Shown piece by piece: positions 17,864 through 26,355 of a stretch of DNA of 64,000 bases. Source of the DNA: Halobacteria archaeon AArc-dxtr1 (GTDB taxonomy: Archaea; Halobacteriota; Halobacteria; Halobacteriales; Natrialbaceae); the NCBI GenBank assembly GCA_025517425.1, contig JAOPJY010000001.1:1474217-1538216 (forward strand). The letters are read 5' to 3'. Under the pieces are notes generated by a model, which was given only the letters and a program-made list of their open reading frames with translations, was not told the DNA's origin and searched no databases. The stretch's first letter is position 1, and each line of letters starts with the position of its first letter. The translations under genes were made by a program, and so were the position numbers.

Positions 17864-17884
17864 GTGTTCAGTATCGTTGAACAC
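17864..17884. promoter_or_regulatory. Candidate IclR operator (inverted repeat)
   Basis: GTGTTCA and TGAACAC form a perfect 7-bp inverted repeat separated by 7 nt. It lies between the IclR start (17833) and the stop of the upstream gene (17898), overlapping the expected core promoter. Autoregulation by IclR is the simplest reading. Confidence 0.55.
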
Positions 17885-17897
17885 CTGCCGGTAACAC

Positions 17898-19328
17898 TCA
17901 CTCGATCGAGACGCCTTCGGGACCTCGGGGGAGGTAGTTTCGGCCGCCAGGATCGGCAAGCAGTTCGCCGTCCTCGACGACGACCTCACCGCCAACGATG
18001 GTGTGGGTCGGGAGGCCAGTGAGTTCCTCACCGTGGAACGTCGAGTAGCCCGGCTCCATCGTGTGATAGAAGTCGTCGTCGACGACGGCGCTCTTTTCCA
18101 AGTCGACGAGGACCATATCGGCGTCAGAGCCTTCGACGAGGGCACCCTTGCGCGGGTACAGCCCCCAGCGCTTGGCGTTGTTCTCAGCACAGACCTCGAC
18201 CAGCCGCTCCATGCTGATCCGGTTCTTGTTGACGCCCTCACTTACCATCACCGGCAGGAGGTACTCGATCCCGTTGTTGTCGCCGGGGATCGCGTCCCAG
18301 ATGTCGCCGTGTTTCCCCTCGCCTTTCTCCTTGAACTCGATTTTGTGCGGACAGTGGTCGGTGCCGACGTAGTCGACGACGCCGGTTCGGATCCCCTCCC
18401 AGAGCCGTGTTTTGCTCTCCTCACCGCGCAGCGGTGGCGAGATCTTCCCCCAGACGCCTAACTCCTCCTGGTCGTTGGTGTGGCTGAGGAAGGCCGGTAG
18501 GGTTTCGGCGTGGAGATTGACTCCCTGCTCCTGGAAGCGCTCGCAGATGTCGACACCCTCACCCGTACTCATGTGGACGATATACGCTCGCGAGTCCGTA
18601 TACTCCGTCAGCCGGCCGATCTGTTCGATCTGCATCGCCTCGCAGATGTTCGGCGCGGACTCGCTCCAGGCTTTGAGGTCGTTTCGCCCCTCCTCCTGGA
18701 GCTCCTTGCGGCGCTCGATGGCCAGATCCTCGTTCTCGGCGTGGAACATCACGACGCCGCCTGGCATCTCCGACACTTTGTCGAGCACCTTGTAGACGCG
18801 GCCAGCGTCGGAGTGGTCGATCCCCAGCTCCGGCGAGGCGTGTTTGTACCAGTTGAAGAAGACCTTGAACGAGCGGATCCCCTCCTCGGCTAACTTCTCC
18901 ATCTCCGCGACGTGGTGGTCCTGGTGGACGATCGCGTGGTAGGCGAAGTCGATGTAGGAGTTCTCCGCACCTGCCCGTTTGAAGAAGTCCATATCGGGGA
19001 GATACGGCTCCTTCTGGAGGAGGAAGTTCACGACGGTCGTGACGCCGCCGTGGACCGCCCCGCGGGTCTCGGTCTCGAAGTCGTGTTCTAACCCCTCGTG
19101 ATAGTCGTACTCGTACCGGGAGAGTCCCCAGTGGACGTGGGGGTCGATGAATCCCGGAAGGAGGTAGTTGCCGTCGGCGTCGATCTCGCGATCCGCGTCG
19201 GGAAGGGTTCGTTCGTCGCCGACGGCCACGATCGTGCCGTCGGTCGCCGCAACGCCACCGTGGATCGTCCCCTCGGGGGTGACGACACGGGCATTCGACA
19301 CTCGTAGGTCTGCAGTCGATTCGACCAT
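17898..19328 (-). CDS. Hydantoinase/dihydropyrimidinase-like amidohydrolase
   Basis: A 476-residue cyclic-amide hydrolase of the dihydroorotase/allantoinase/hydantoinase superfamily. Binuclear metal ligands are visible: HVH in FIDPHVHWG, the carbamylated lysine in RSFKVFFNW, His in VMFHAEN and YIVHMSTG, and Asp in YVGTDHCPHK. It probably opens a lactam or hydantoin-type ring in the cytoplasm. The ATG at 19328 (MVESTADLRVSNARV) is the family-like start; the frame upstream to 19424 is not supported. It faces away from xdhS across a 133-bp divergent region and ends 65 nt before the IclR gene, so all three may share control. Confidence 0.9.
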   Translation of the reverse strand: MVESTADLRVSNARVVTPEGTIHGGVAATDGTIVAVGDERTLPDADREIDADGNYLLPGFIDPHVHWGLSRYEYDYHEGLEHDFETETRGAVHGGVTTVVNFLLQKEPYLPDMDFFKRAGAENSYIDFAYHAIVHQDHHVAEMEKLAEEGIRSFKVFFNWYKHASPELGIDHSDAGRVYKVLDKVSEMPGGVVMFHAENEDLAIERRKELQEEGRNDLKAWSESAPNICEAMQIEQIGRLTEYTDSRAYIVHMSTGEGVDICERFQEQGVNLHAETLPAFLSHTNDQEELGVWGKISPPLRGEESKTRLWEGIRTGVVDYVGTDHCPHKIEFKEKGEGKHGDIWDAIPGDNNGIEYLLPVMVSEGVNKNRISMERLVEVCAENNAKRWGLYPRKGALVEGSDADMVLVDLEKSAVVDDDFYHTMEPGYSTFHGEELTGLPTHTIVGGEVVVEDGELLADPGGRNYLPRGPEGVSIE

Positions 19329-19428
19329 GGTTCTACGTGTTTCCGATCCTACTTGAGTGTACGCCCCGGCTGACTTCGAGGAAAATCGTCCGATCACCGG
19401 TGGAGAAAAGACATGCAGCGGCACAACG

Positions 19429-19435
19429 CTTATAG
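19429..19435 (+). promoter_or_regulatory. TATA box of the molybdenum hydroxylase operon
   Basis: CTTATAG is centred about 30 nt before the ATG at 19462, consistent with a leaderless transcript for the 2Fe-2S subunit gene. Confidence 0.55.
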
Positions 19436-19461
19436 TTCGTTCCCCGGATAATTAGATATCT

Positions 19462-19971
19462 ATGAGCACCGATAGCACGAACCGGACAGAGGGACCCGTC
19501 ACCGAGGAGATCACGGTGACCGTCAACGGCGAGGAGGTTACCAGAACGGTCGAACCGCGGCTCAAACTCTCCGATTTCCTGCGGTACGAGTGTGACCTTC
19601 GCGGCGTCCGCGTGGGCTGTGAGCACGGCGTCTGTGGCGCCTGTACCGTCCAGCAGGACGGAGACGCGGTCAAGAGCTGTCTCTCCTACGCGGTCCAGGC
19701 CGACGGCGCCGAGATCGAGACCGTCGAAGGGCTCGCCGAGGAAGACGGCACGCTCCACCCGATCCAGGAGGCCTACCACGAGAGCCACGCGCTCCAGTGT
19801 GGGTTCTGTACCAGCGGCTTCGTGATGGCGACGAAAGAGCTGTTAGAGGAGAATCCCGACCCCTCCCGCGAGGAGATCCAGACCGGACTTGCGGACAACA
19901 TCTGTCGCTGTACCGGCTACCAGAACATCTACGAGGCAGTCGAACGCGCCGCCGACCGAATGGAGGAGTGA
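19462..19971 (+). CDS. Molybdenum hydroxylase 2Fe-2S subunit (XdhC/CoxS type)
   Basis: A 169-residue electron-transfer subunit. The plant-type 2Fe-2S site is C53, C58, C61 and C73; the helical 2Fe-2S domain has C113, C116, C148 and C150 (CGFC and CRC). It passes electrons from the molybdenum centre to FAD. It lies 3 nt before the large subunit gene. Its length and motifs fit both xanthine dehydrogenase and CO dehydrogenase families, so the partner subunit decides the type. Confidence 0.94.
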   Translation: MSTDSTNRTEGPVTEEITVTVNGEEVTRTVEPRLKLSDFLRYECDLRGVRVGCEHGVCGACTVQQDGDAVKSCLSYAVQADGAEIETVEGLAEEDGTLHPIQEAYHESHALQCGFCTSGFVMATKELLEENPDPSREEIQTGLADNICRCTGYQNIYEAVERAADRMEE

Positions 19972-19974
19972 AAG

Positions 19975-22518
19975 ATGTCCGAATCTCAGCCACAGACACC
20001 CGAGGCGGACGGAGAGGTGGATCCCGGCGCCCAGAGCGAACCCGGCTCTGAGGGCCAGCAGTTCACCGGCCAAGGGCTGCGCCGGGTCGAAGACCACCGG
20101 ATCCTCACCGGCGAGGCCGAGTACATCCACGACAAGACGCCGGCGAATTGCGTCCACATGGCGCTCGTTCGGAGCATGCACGCCCACGCGGAGATCGTCT
20201 CAATCGATACCGAGGCTGCCGAGGACCACCCCGACTGCGAGCTCGTCCTCACCGCCGAAGACCTCAAAGCGGCGTACAACCCGATGCCGACGGGCATCCC
20301 AGAAGTCGAGACCGACGACGGCGTCCGGCCGCTAGAGGAGTGGTCGCTGGCCGACGGAAAGGTCCGGTTCGTCGGGGAGCCCGTCGCCGCCGTGGTCGCC
20401 TCGAACCGGTACGCCGCCGAGGACGTCGCCGACCTGGTCGACGTCGAGTACGAGACGCTCGACGCCGTCGCCGACGGGATGGACGCACGCGAGGACGAGG
20501 TCGTCGTCCACGAGACGGTCGGAACGAACGTCGTCGACGGCGAGCGGATCAGCTTCGGCGACCCCGAAGCGGCGTTCGAAGAGGCAGATCACGTCGTCTC
20601 CGGATCGTACTCGTGGGGACGGATTTCCGGGGTCCCCCTCGAGACCGCAGGCGTCGTCGCGACCTACGACGACGACACCGACAGCTTCGACATCGACTGT
20701 AACATCCAGTTGCACACGCTCGTCGACGACACGATATACGAGACGCTGGGCTACGACGCCGACGACGTCCGGGTCTCGGTGCCGCCAGACGTCGGCGGCA
20801 GCTACGGGACGAAGATTGCCATCCACCGCTACTGCTGTCTGGCCGCGATGGCGAGCAAGGCCCTCGACCGGCCCGTGAAGTTCGAGGAGGACCGCATCGA
20901 GAACCTCCAGGGCGGAGACATGCACTGCTCGGAACGGGACTACGAGATGCGCCTGGCGGTCGACGACGACGGTCGGATGCGCGGGCTCGACGTCTGGTTC
21001 GTCGACGACTTCGGCGCCTTCCCCCGGTACCCGGTCAACCAGGTCCTCAAACCGCTATCGGTGCTGACGAACTCCTACGACATCGACGACGCCGTCTACG
21101 AGTACGAACTCGCGCTGACGAACAAGACCTCACAGACCGCCTACCGCGGCTTCGGCGTCGACCCACACATCTACGCCCTGGAGATGATCGTCGACGACGC
21201 GGCCCGCGAGCTCGGGATGGACCCCACGGAGCTGCGCCGCCGGAATCTGATCACGCCCGATCAGATGCCCTACGAGTTGCCCTCGAAGAACATCTACGAC
21301 TCGGGTGACTACCCGGCGACGTTAGACCGCATCGAGGAGATCATCGAGGACGAGCGCGACGGCGGACTGTTAGATCCCGAAATCGTCGAACAGAAGCGCT
21401 CGGAGGGGAAGTACCGCGGCGTCCAGCCAAGCGTCATCATCGAGCCGGGCGTCAGCGGCTCCGACTGGACGAACCGCCAGCGCTCGGATCGAGACTCCCT
21501 CCCGGAGCGCTCACGCGAGGACGTCGACGAACTACCTGAGCACCTTCGAGCGCGCCTGCGCGAGGACGGCACCGTCCTCGCCTCGCTGGCGACCGACTCG
21601 TCCGGACAGGGCCACCAGACGCTCGTCTCCCAGCTGCTGGCCGACGAGCTCGGCGTCCTGCCCAGTGAGATCGAGGTCGACTACCTGCACAGCGCGGAGG
21701 CGCCGACGGAGTACGGCAGTGCGGCCTCCCGGATGGCAGTGATGCTCTCGGGGGCGACCGTCGGCGTCGCAGAGCAGTTGATCGCGGGCGTCGAGGCGGT
21801 CGCAGCAGACCACTGGGACGTCTCGACTGACGCGGTCACCTACCGAGACGGCCGGGTGCAGCGCCGGGGTGGTGGCGAGTCGGCAGACGAGAGCGAGACG
21901 CTCACTCTGGCCGAGATTGCCGGGCTCGAGTCTGACCGCGACGCCGCCGACCGCCACACGACCGTCAGCTACGACTACGACCACCCCGCGACCGAACATG
22001 CGGAGTTCGACGAGGCGTTCGCCCAGAAGTTCCCCGTCTACCCGACGGCGGCCTTCGGCGCGAACGCGCCCATCGTCGAAGTCGACGTCCAGACCGGCGA
22101 GGTCGAGATCCTGAAATTCCACACGATCCGGGACTGCGGAACGATGCTCAACCCGATGATCGTCGAGGGACAGGCCCACGGCGGCATCGCCCAGGGGGTC
22201 GGCGCCGCGCTGATGGAAGAGTTCGGCTACGAGGACAACGGCCAGCCCCAGTCGATCACCCTCTTCGACTACCTGCTTCCCTCCATCGAATCGATTCCCG
22301 AGATCGAGATGGAACACACCGAGACGCCCTCGCCGTACACCGAGACGGGGGCGAAAGGCGTCGGTGAGGGTGGGATGATCGACGCGCCCGCCGCGATCGC
22401 CACCTCGATCAACGCCGCGCTCGAGCCACTCGACGTCGACGCCCCCGCAGACCGGATTCCGGTCGCGCCAGACCATCTCCGGCGACAGCTCCGAGCCGCC
22501 AGAGACGACGCCGAGTAG
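19975..22518 (+). CDS. Molybdenum hydroxylase large (molybdopterin) subunit
   Basis: An 847-residue Mo-cofactor subunit. TAYRGFG near residue 388 and the catalytic glutamate in VGEGG near 799 place it with xanthine dehydrogenase-type hydroxylases. Form I CO dehydrogenases carry a Cys in the equivalent AYRCSFR loop, absent here. SSGQGHQT and GAAL motifs are pterin-contacting. GGAGG 8 nt before the ATG supports the start. It likely hydroxylates a carbon next to nitrogen in a heterocycle. An acidic/Ser insertion sits near 495-520. The substrate is unknown. Confidence 0.93.
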   Translation: MSESQPQTPEADGEVDPGAQSEPGSEGQQFTGQGLRRVEDHRILTGEAEYIHDKTPANCVHMALVRSMHAHAEIVSIDTEAAEDHPDCELVLTAEDLKAAYNPMPTGIPEVETDDGVRPLEEWSLADGKVRFVGEPVAAVVASNRYAAEDVADLVDVEYETLDAVADGMDAREDEVVVHETVGTNVVDGERISFGDPEAAFEEADHVVSGSYSWGRISGVPLETAGVVATYDDDTDSFDIDCNIQLHTLVDDTIYETLGYDADDVRVSVPPDVGGSYGTKIAIHRYCCLAAMASKALDRPVKFEEDRIENLQGGDMHCSERDYEMRLAVDDDGRMRGLDVWFVDDFGAFPRYPVNQVLKPLSVLTNSYDIDDAVYEYELALTNKTSQTAYRGFGVDPHIYALEMIVDDAARELGMDPTELRRRNLITPDQMPYELPSKNIYDSGDYPATLDRIEEIIEDERDGGLLDPEIVEQKRSEGKYRGVQPSVIIEPGVSGSDWTNRQRSDRDSLPERSREDVDELPEHLRARLREDGTVLASLATDSSGQGHQTLVSQLLADELGVLPSEIEVDYLHSAEAPTEYGSAASRMAVMLSGATVGVAEQLIAGVEAVAADHWDVSTDAVTYRDGRVQRRGGGESADESETLTLAEIAGLESDRDAADRHTTVSYDYDHPATEHAEFDEAFAQKFPVYPTAAFGANAPIVEVDVQTGEVEILKFHTIRDCGTMLNPMIVEGQAHGGIAQGVGAALMEEFGYEDNGQPQSITLFDYLLPSIESIPEIEMEHTETPSPYTETGAKGVGEGGMIDAPAAIATSINAALEPLDVDAPADRIPVAPDHLRRQLRAARDDAE

Positions 22519-22569
22519 CGGCGTCGCTTCGTGGGTTGCGAAAGGGCAGAAAACGGTACCGAGTTCGAT

Positions 22570-23112
22570 TCAGTCCGAGGCTTCTGCGTCCGCGTCGGCG
22601 CTCTCGGCCTCGACGTCGAGATCCGCGTCCTCTTCCGGGGCGGCCTCGAGTTCGGACTCGGCCTCGACGCCCTCCTCGACTTTGCCCTCCATACAGGAGA
22701 AGAACTTCTTGACGAGTCGGTTGGTCACGCTCTTGAGTGCGCGCCCGCCCAGACTCGCGATCGTTCCCGAGACGTCGGCGGTCGCCGACCAGACGACCTT
22801 CGTTCCACCGTCATCGGTTTCCTCTAAGTGCATCTCGGCGGTCGTCTCGAACTCGTTTCGCGGCGCGTGGCCGACCGCCGTCATCTCCAGATGGTGGGGT
22901 CGGTCGGTCCGGGTGACGACGACGTCGACGTCGAACTCGGGTTTGACGCTGCCGACGCCGACCGCCATCACGGCGTCGATCTCGTGGGGTGACTCGAGGC
23001 TCATCTCCTTACAGCCCGGCGCACAGTCGGCGAGGACGTCGGTGTCCGTAAAGTAGTTCCAGAGTTCGTCTGCAGGCTGTGCCATCTCGTTTTCGCCAGT
23101 GAATTCTAACAT
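22570..23112 (-). CDS. CoxG-like SRPBCC protein
   Basis: A 180-residue protein. Residues 1 to ~145 match the CoxG/SRPBCC fold (MLEFTGENEMAQPADELWNYF is read in parts, then LADCAPGCKEM, and TVVWSATADVSG-like strands). An acidic Ala/Glu/Asp tail of ~35 residues follows. CoxG proteins anchor or mature CO dehydrogenase-type Mo enzymes at the membrane; here the partner is a non-CODH hydroxylase. It is convergent with the large-subunit gene and downstream of the FAD subunit gene by 26 nt. Confidence 0.88.
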   Translation of the reverse strand: MLEFTGENEMAQPADELWNYFTDTDVLADCAPGCKEMSLESPHEIDAVMAVGVGSVKPEFDVDVVVTRTDRPHHLEMTAVGHAPRNEFETTAEMHLEETDDGGTKVVWSATADVSGTIASLGGRALKSVTNRLVKKFFSCMEGKVEEGVEAESELEAAPEEDADLDVEAESADADAEASD

Positions 23113-23138
23113 TGGTAAGATTCTCGTTTAATATCGCT

Positions 23139-24029
23139 TCAGCGGTCGATCGCGCGTTCGTAGGCCGTCTCGAGCGAGCGTTTCGCGTACTCGCCGGCAA
23201 CCTCTTCTTTGTACTCTCTGTCTGCGTGCATCTCGCCTTCCGGATCGACGGTCGCCGAGACAGTTTCGGCGGCCGCGTCGAGGGCCCCATCGGAGAGGGG
23301 CTCGCCTTCCAGTTCCGACTCGGCATCGGGGACTCGCAGCGGGATGTCGGCGGCGTTGGCCAGCGCGAGGCGAGCGTCCTCGACGACCGGGTCGTCGGCC
23401 GTCGGGTCGTCGACTCGGATCGCGCCGGCAGCGCTCACGGTCGGCCACGTCTGGGCTGCCCGTTTCAGTTCGAGAAACGCCATCCCGGTACGATCGGTCG
23501 GGAACGGTTCGCGGGGGATGGAAACGCTCTCGATGAGCTCGTTCTCCCGAAGGTCCGTGAACATGTAGGCGACGAAGTACTCGTCGACGGGAACCGATCG
23601 CTCCCCCTCGGCCGACCGGAGGTGTAGCGTCCCCTCGAGCGCGGCGAGTGCGGCCGGATAGTTCCCCGCCGGATCGGCCTCGCCGATGCTCCCGCCGACG
23701 GTTCCCCGGTTGCGCACCGCAGGACCGGCGATCTGCTCGGCGGCTTCGGGGAACATCGGAACGACCTCAGCGAGTGTCTCAGAGCGCTCTATCGTTCGGT
23801 GGCGCGTCATCGCGCCGATTCGAATGCGGTCGTCGTCGACGTCCACGTACGCGAGCTCGTCGACACCGTTCAAATCGACGAGGTGCTCCGGCGTCGCCAG
23901 CCGGTTGGCCATCACGATGCCGAGGGACTGGTTCCCGGCGAGCAGTTCCACGTCCTCTAGCTCCTCGAGTAGCTCCAGTACCTCGTCGACGGTCTCGGGC
24001 CGGTGGTGAGTAAACGGGGCAGGCTTCAT
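23139..24029 (-). CDS. Molybdenum hydroxylase FAD-binding subunit (CoxM type)
   Basis: A 296-residue flavoprotein subunit. The FAD loops are AGNQSLGIVMANRLA (residues ~30-45) and TVGGSIGEADPAGNYPAAL (near 110-128); a C-terminal CO dehydrogenase flavoprotein domain follows. It accepts electrons from the 2Fe-2S subunit. It is transcribed opposite to the other two subunits, followed by coxG, so the enzyme is encoded by two convergent units rather than one operon. Confidence 0.93.
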   Translation of the reverse strand: MKPAPFTHHRPETVDEVLELLEELEDVELLAGNQSLGIVMANRLATPEHLVDLNGVDELAYVDVDDDRIRIGAMTRHRTIERSETLAEVVPMFPEAAEQIAGPAVRNRGTVGGSIGEADPAGNYPAALAALEGTLHLRSAEGERSVPVDEYFVAYMFTDLRENELIESVSIPREPFPTDRTGMAFLELKRAAQTWPTVSAAGAIRVDDPTADDPVVEDARLALANAADIPLRVPDAESELEGEPLSDGALDAAAETVSATVDPEGEMHADREYKEEVAGEYAKRSLETAYERAIDR

Positions 24030-24151
24030 AGCCCCTCGTCGTGCGACCGAGCCCGAGGCGTCCGCCGCGCCAGCTCCCTCGATACAAATCCGTCCCGGTA
24101 AGCGTATTGTCTACACATGTCGCGATCACGTGGATACGTCATACCTTACCG

Positions 24152-24170
24152 AACACGAGTAATAAGTGTT
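24152..24170. promoter_or_regulatory. AACAC/GTGTT dyad in the divergent FAD-subunit/cyclase promoter region
   Basis: AACAC and GTGTT are separated by 9 nt in the 250-bp gap between two divergent transcripts. The pentamers also occur in the IclR-upstream repeat, but in the opposite arrangement, so a shared regulator is only a suggestion. A GTTTAAG element at 24255-24261 is a plausible TATA box for the cyclase gene. Confidence 0.3.
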
Positions 24171-24279
24171 GGCACGCGACAGGAGATTGGCAGGCGTGCG
24201 TCGCCAACCGAGCGTGAGCGGGAATAGAGGCGGCGAGGCCCGCACTATCACGTACGTTTAAGTTTCGACGGCGAGAGTA

Positions 24280-25047
24280 GTGAGTATGCTCGATGGCTAC
24301 GAGATGCACGATCTGACACAGCCGTGGTCACAGGATACGCCGGCGTGGCCCACCTACGATAACCCGAAGGTGTGGTACGAGAAGAGCCTGGACACGGAGA
24401 AGGTGAATGGACAGAAGATCGAGTTCATGAACCACACGGGAACCCACTTAGACGGCGAGAAACACTTCATCGCCCACGGGCGGGACATCGAAGAAGTGGG
24501 TCTCGACGAACTCGTCGGCGACGCCGTCGTCGCGGACATCTCGGACAAAGTCGGCGACTACGACGTCTACACGAGCGAGATGATCGAGGACGTCTGTGAC
24601 GTCCAGAAGGGTGACATCCTGTTTATCCACACAGGGTACCAGGACTACGCCTGGCACACTGAAGAAGCAGATCCCCACCGCTACTTCTGCAAGCATCCCG
24701 GTCCGAACGCCGAGTTCGCCGACTGGTGCAAGGAGATGGAGATCAACTACATCATCTTAGACTGTGGCAGCGCAGACCACCCGATGAACACGGTGATCCG
24801 CGATATCCGACCCGAGCTCGCCGAGGAGGCAGCAGATCACCTCGGCGTCGACGACCTGGATGAGGTCTTCCCACCGGAGGGCTACCAGCTCATGCACACC
24901 GAGCTGTTCCCCGAGGGCATTATCCACGTCGAGAACGCCCAGGTGCCCGACGAGCTGCTGAACGAGCGCGTCCAGATCGGCACCTTCCCGTGGCGCTTCC
25001 GCGGCGGCGAGTCGAGCGTCTGCCGGTGCGTGGCGTTCCAGGACTGA
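24280..25047 (+). CDS. Cyclase-family (kynurenine formamidase-like) metal hydrolase
   Basis: A 255-residue member of the PF04199 cyclase family. NHTGTHLDGEKHF carries the HxGTHxD metal-binding motif that defines kynurenine formamidase, isatin hydrolase and related amide hydrolases. A GTG at 24280 and an ATG at 24286 are both possible starts; a TATA-like box sits about 26 nt upstream. Family members open or hydrolyse aryl-amide or lactam bonds using Mn or Zn. Placed between Mo-hydroxylase genes and amidohydrolases, it probably takes part in the same catabolic path. The substrate is unknown. Confidence 0.87.
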   Translation: MSMLDGYEMHDLTQPWSQDTPAWPTYDNPKVWYEKSLDTEKVNGQKIEFMNHTGTHLDGEKHFIAHGRDIEEVGLDELVGDAVVADISDKVGDYDVYTSEMIEDVCDVQKGDILFIHTGYQDYAWHTEEADPHRYFCKHPGPNAEFADWCKEMEINYIILDCGSADHPMNTVIRDIRPELAEEAADHLGVDDLDEVFPPEGYQLMHTELFPEGIIHVENAQVPDELLNERVQIGTFPWRFRGGESSVCRCVAFQD

Positions 25048-25104
25048 AAGCGAGAGAACGGAGCGGCCCCAAGCGTTTTGCCGTCTGCCTTCGAGCCGAG
25101 AGCC

Positions 25105-26355
25105 ATGAGTGTCGACCTTCTGGTTCGGAATGCAAGGGTCCCCGGCGCCGACGCACCGACGTCGATGGCGGTCGTAGACGGACGAATCGTCGACCCGGCG
25201 GACGTCGATCCCGACGAGGCAGACCGCGTCCTCGACGCCGCGGGCGGGCTCGTCGCCCCGGGGTTCGTCGATCCCCACGTCCACCTAGACAAGGCGTACG
25301 TCGAACCGGACCTCCGGCCGGCCGAGACCGGGACGCTGGGCGAGTCGATCGATCGGACCCACGAGCGAAAGGCAGAGTATACGGTCGACGACGTTCGCGA
25401 CCGCGCCATTCGAGCGATCGAAGCCCACGTCGAACACGGCTGTACGCGCATTCGCACACACGTCGACGTCGACACGATTGGCGGGCTGACGCCGCTTCGC
25501 GGCGTGCTCGCGGCCCGCGAAGCCTGCGAGTCGATCGCCGACGTCGAAATCGTCGCCTTTCCACAGGAGGGGGTCCTGCAAGATCCCGGCACCGAGGCGT
25601 TGCTCACCGAGGCCGTCGAATCGGGGGCGGATCTCGTCGGCGGAATGCCCGACAACGAGCGCACGGAGGCCGACCGCCGGGCGCACGTCGACGCCTGTCT
25701 CGACCTGGCCGAGCGGTTCGATGTCGGCGTCGACATGCACGTCGACGAGACTGACGATCCGTCGGCGCGCTCGCTCGAGTACCTCGCTGCGACCGTCATA
25801 GAGTGCGGGTTCGAGGCGCCGGTGACCGCGGGTCACACCTGCGCGCTGGCGGCCTACGACGATCCCCACGCCGCCAGGGTGATCGACCTCGTCGCGGAGG
25901 CCGGCCTTTCGGTGATCGCCAATCCGCCGACGAATCTCGTCCTGCAGGGCCGCCACGACGGCTATCCGAAGCGCCGGGGGATCACCCGGATCGACGCCCT
26001 CCGTGAGGCCGGCGTCACCGTGGCCATCGGGCAAGATTGTATTCTGGACGGCTTTTACCCCTACGGGCGGGCAAGCATGCTCGAGGCGGCGCTGCTCGCA
26101 GCTCACGCGGCACAGCTCGTGACGCCCGCAGAGCGCCGGCTGGCGTGGAATCTCGTCAGCCAGAACGCCGCCGCGGTCGTGGGCTCGGAACACGGCCTGG
26201 AAAACGGGCAGCCGGCGACGTTTAACGTCTTCCCGCCCGGCGTCGACGGGCGCCACGAGGCGATCCGCCGCGGCGGGGCGCCACGCGCCGTCGTCCACGA
26301 GGGAACGATCGTCGCCGAAACGAAGCGAGAATCGACGGTCTACCGGGCCGACTAG
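25105..26355 (+). CDS. Amidohydrolase related to cytosine deaminase and AtzC
   Basis: A 416-residue aminohydrolase of the CodA branch. Metal and active-site residues are HVH in VDPHVHLDKAY, Gln in VAFPQEG, HxxE in DMHVDETDD, His in TAGHTCAL and Asp in AIGQDCILDG. The GQD (not GHDD) active-site segment resembles N-isopropylammelide aminohydrolase AtzC and relatives more than E. coli CodA. It follows the cyclase gene by 57 nt on the same strand. The ATG at 25105 is the family-like start. It probably deaminates an amino-substituted ring; which one cannot be told. Confidence 0.88.
   Translation: MSVDLLVRNARVPGADAPTSMAVVDGRIVDPADVDPDEADRVLDAAGGLVAPGFVDPHVHLDKAYVEPDLRPAETGTLGESIDRTHERKAEYTVDDVRDRAIRAIEAHVEHGCTRIRTHVDVDTIGGLTPLRGVLAAREACESIADVEIVAFPQEGVLQDPGTEALLTEAVESGADLVGGMPDNERTEADRRAHVDACLDLAERFDVGVDMHVDETDDPSARSLEYLAATVIECGFEAPVTAGHTCALAAYDDPHAARVIDLVAEAGLSVIANPPTNLVLQGRHDGYPKRRGITRIDALREAGVTVAIGQDCILDGFYPYGRASMLEAALLAAHAAQLVTPAERRLAWNLVSQNAAAVVGSEHGLENGQPATFNVFPPGVDGRHEAIRRGGAPRAVVHEGTIVAETKRESTVYRAD

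Noticed and set aside
19462-24029. Aerobic CO dehydrogenase (cox)
   Set aside because: The large subunit lacks the AYxCSFR cysteine loop and has AYRGFG; the CoxG and CoxM resemblance is shared by many Mo hydroxylases.
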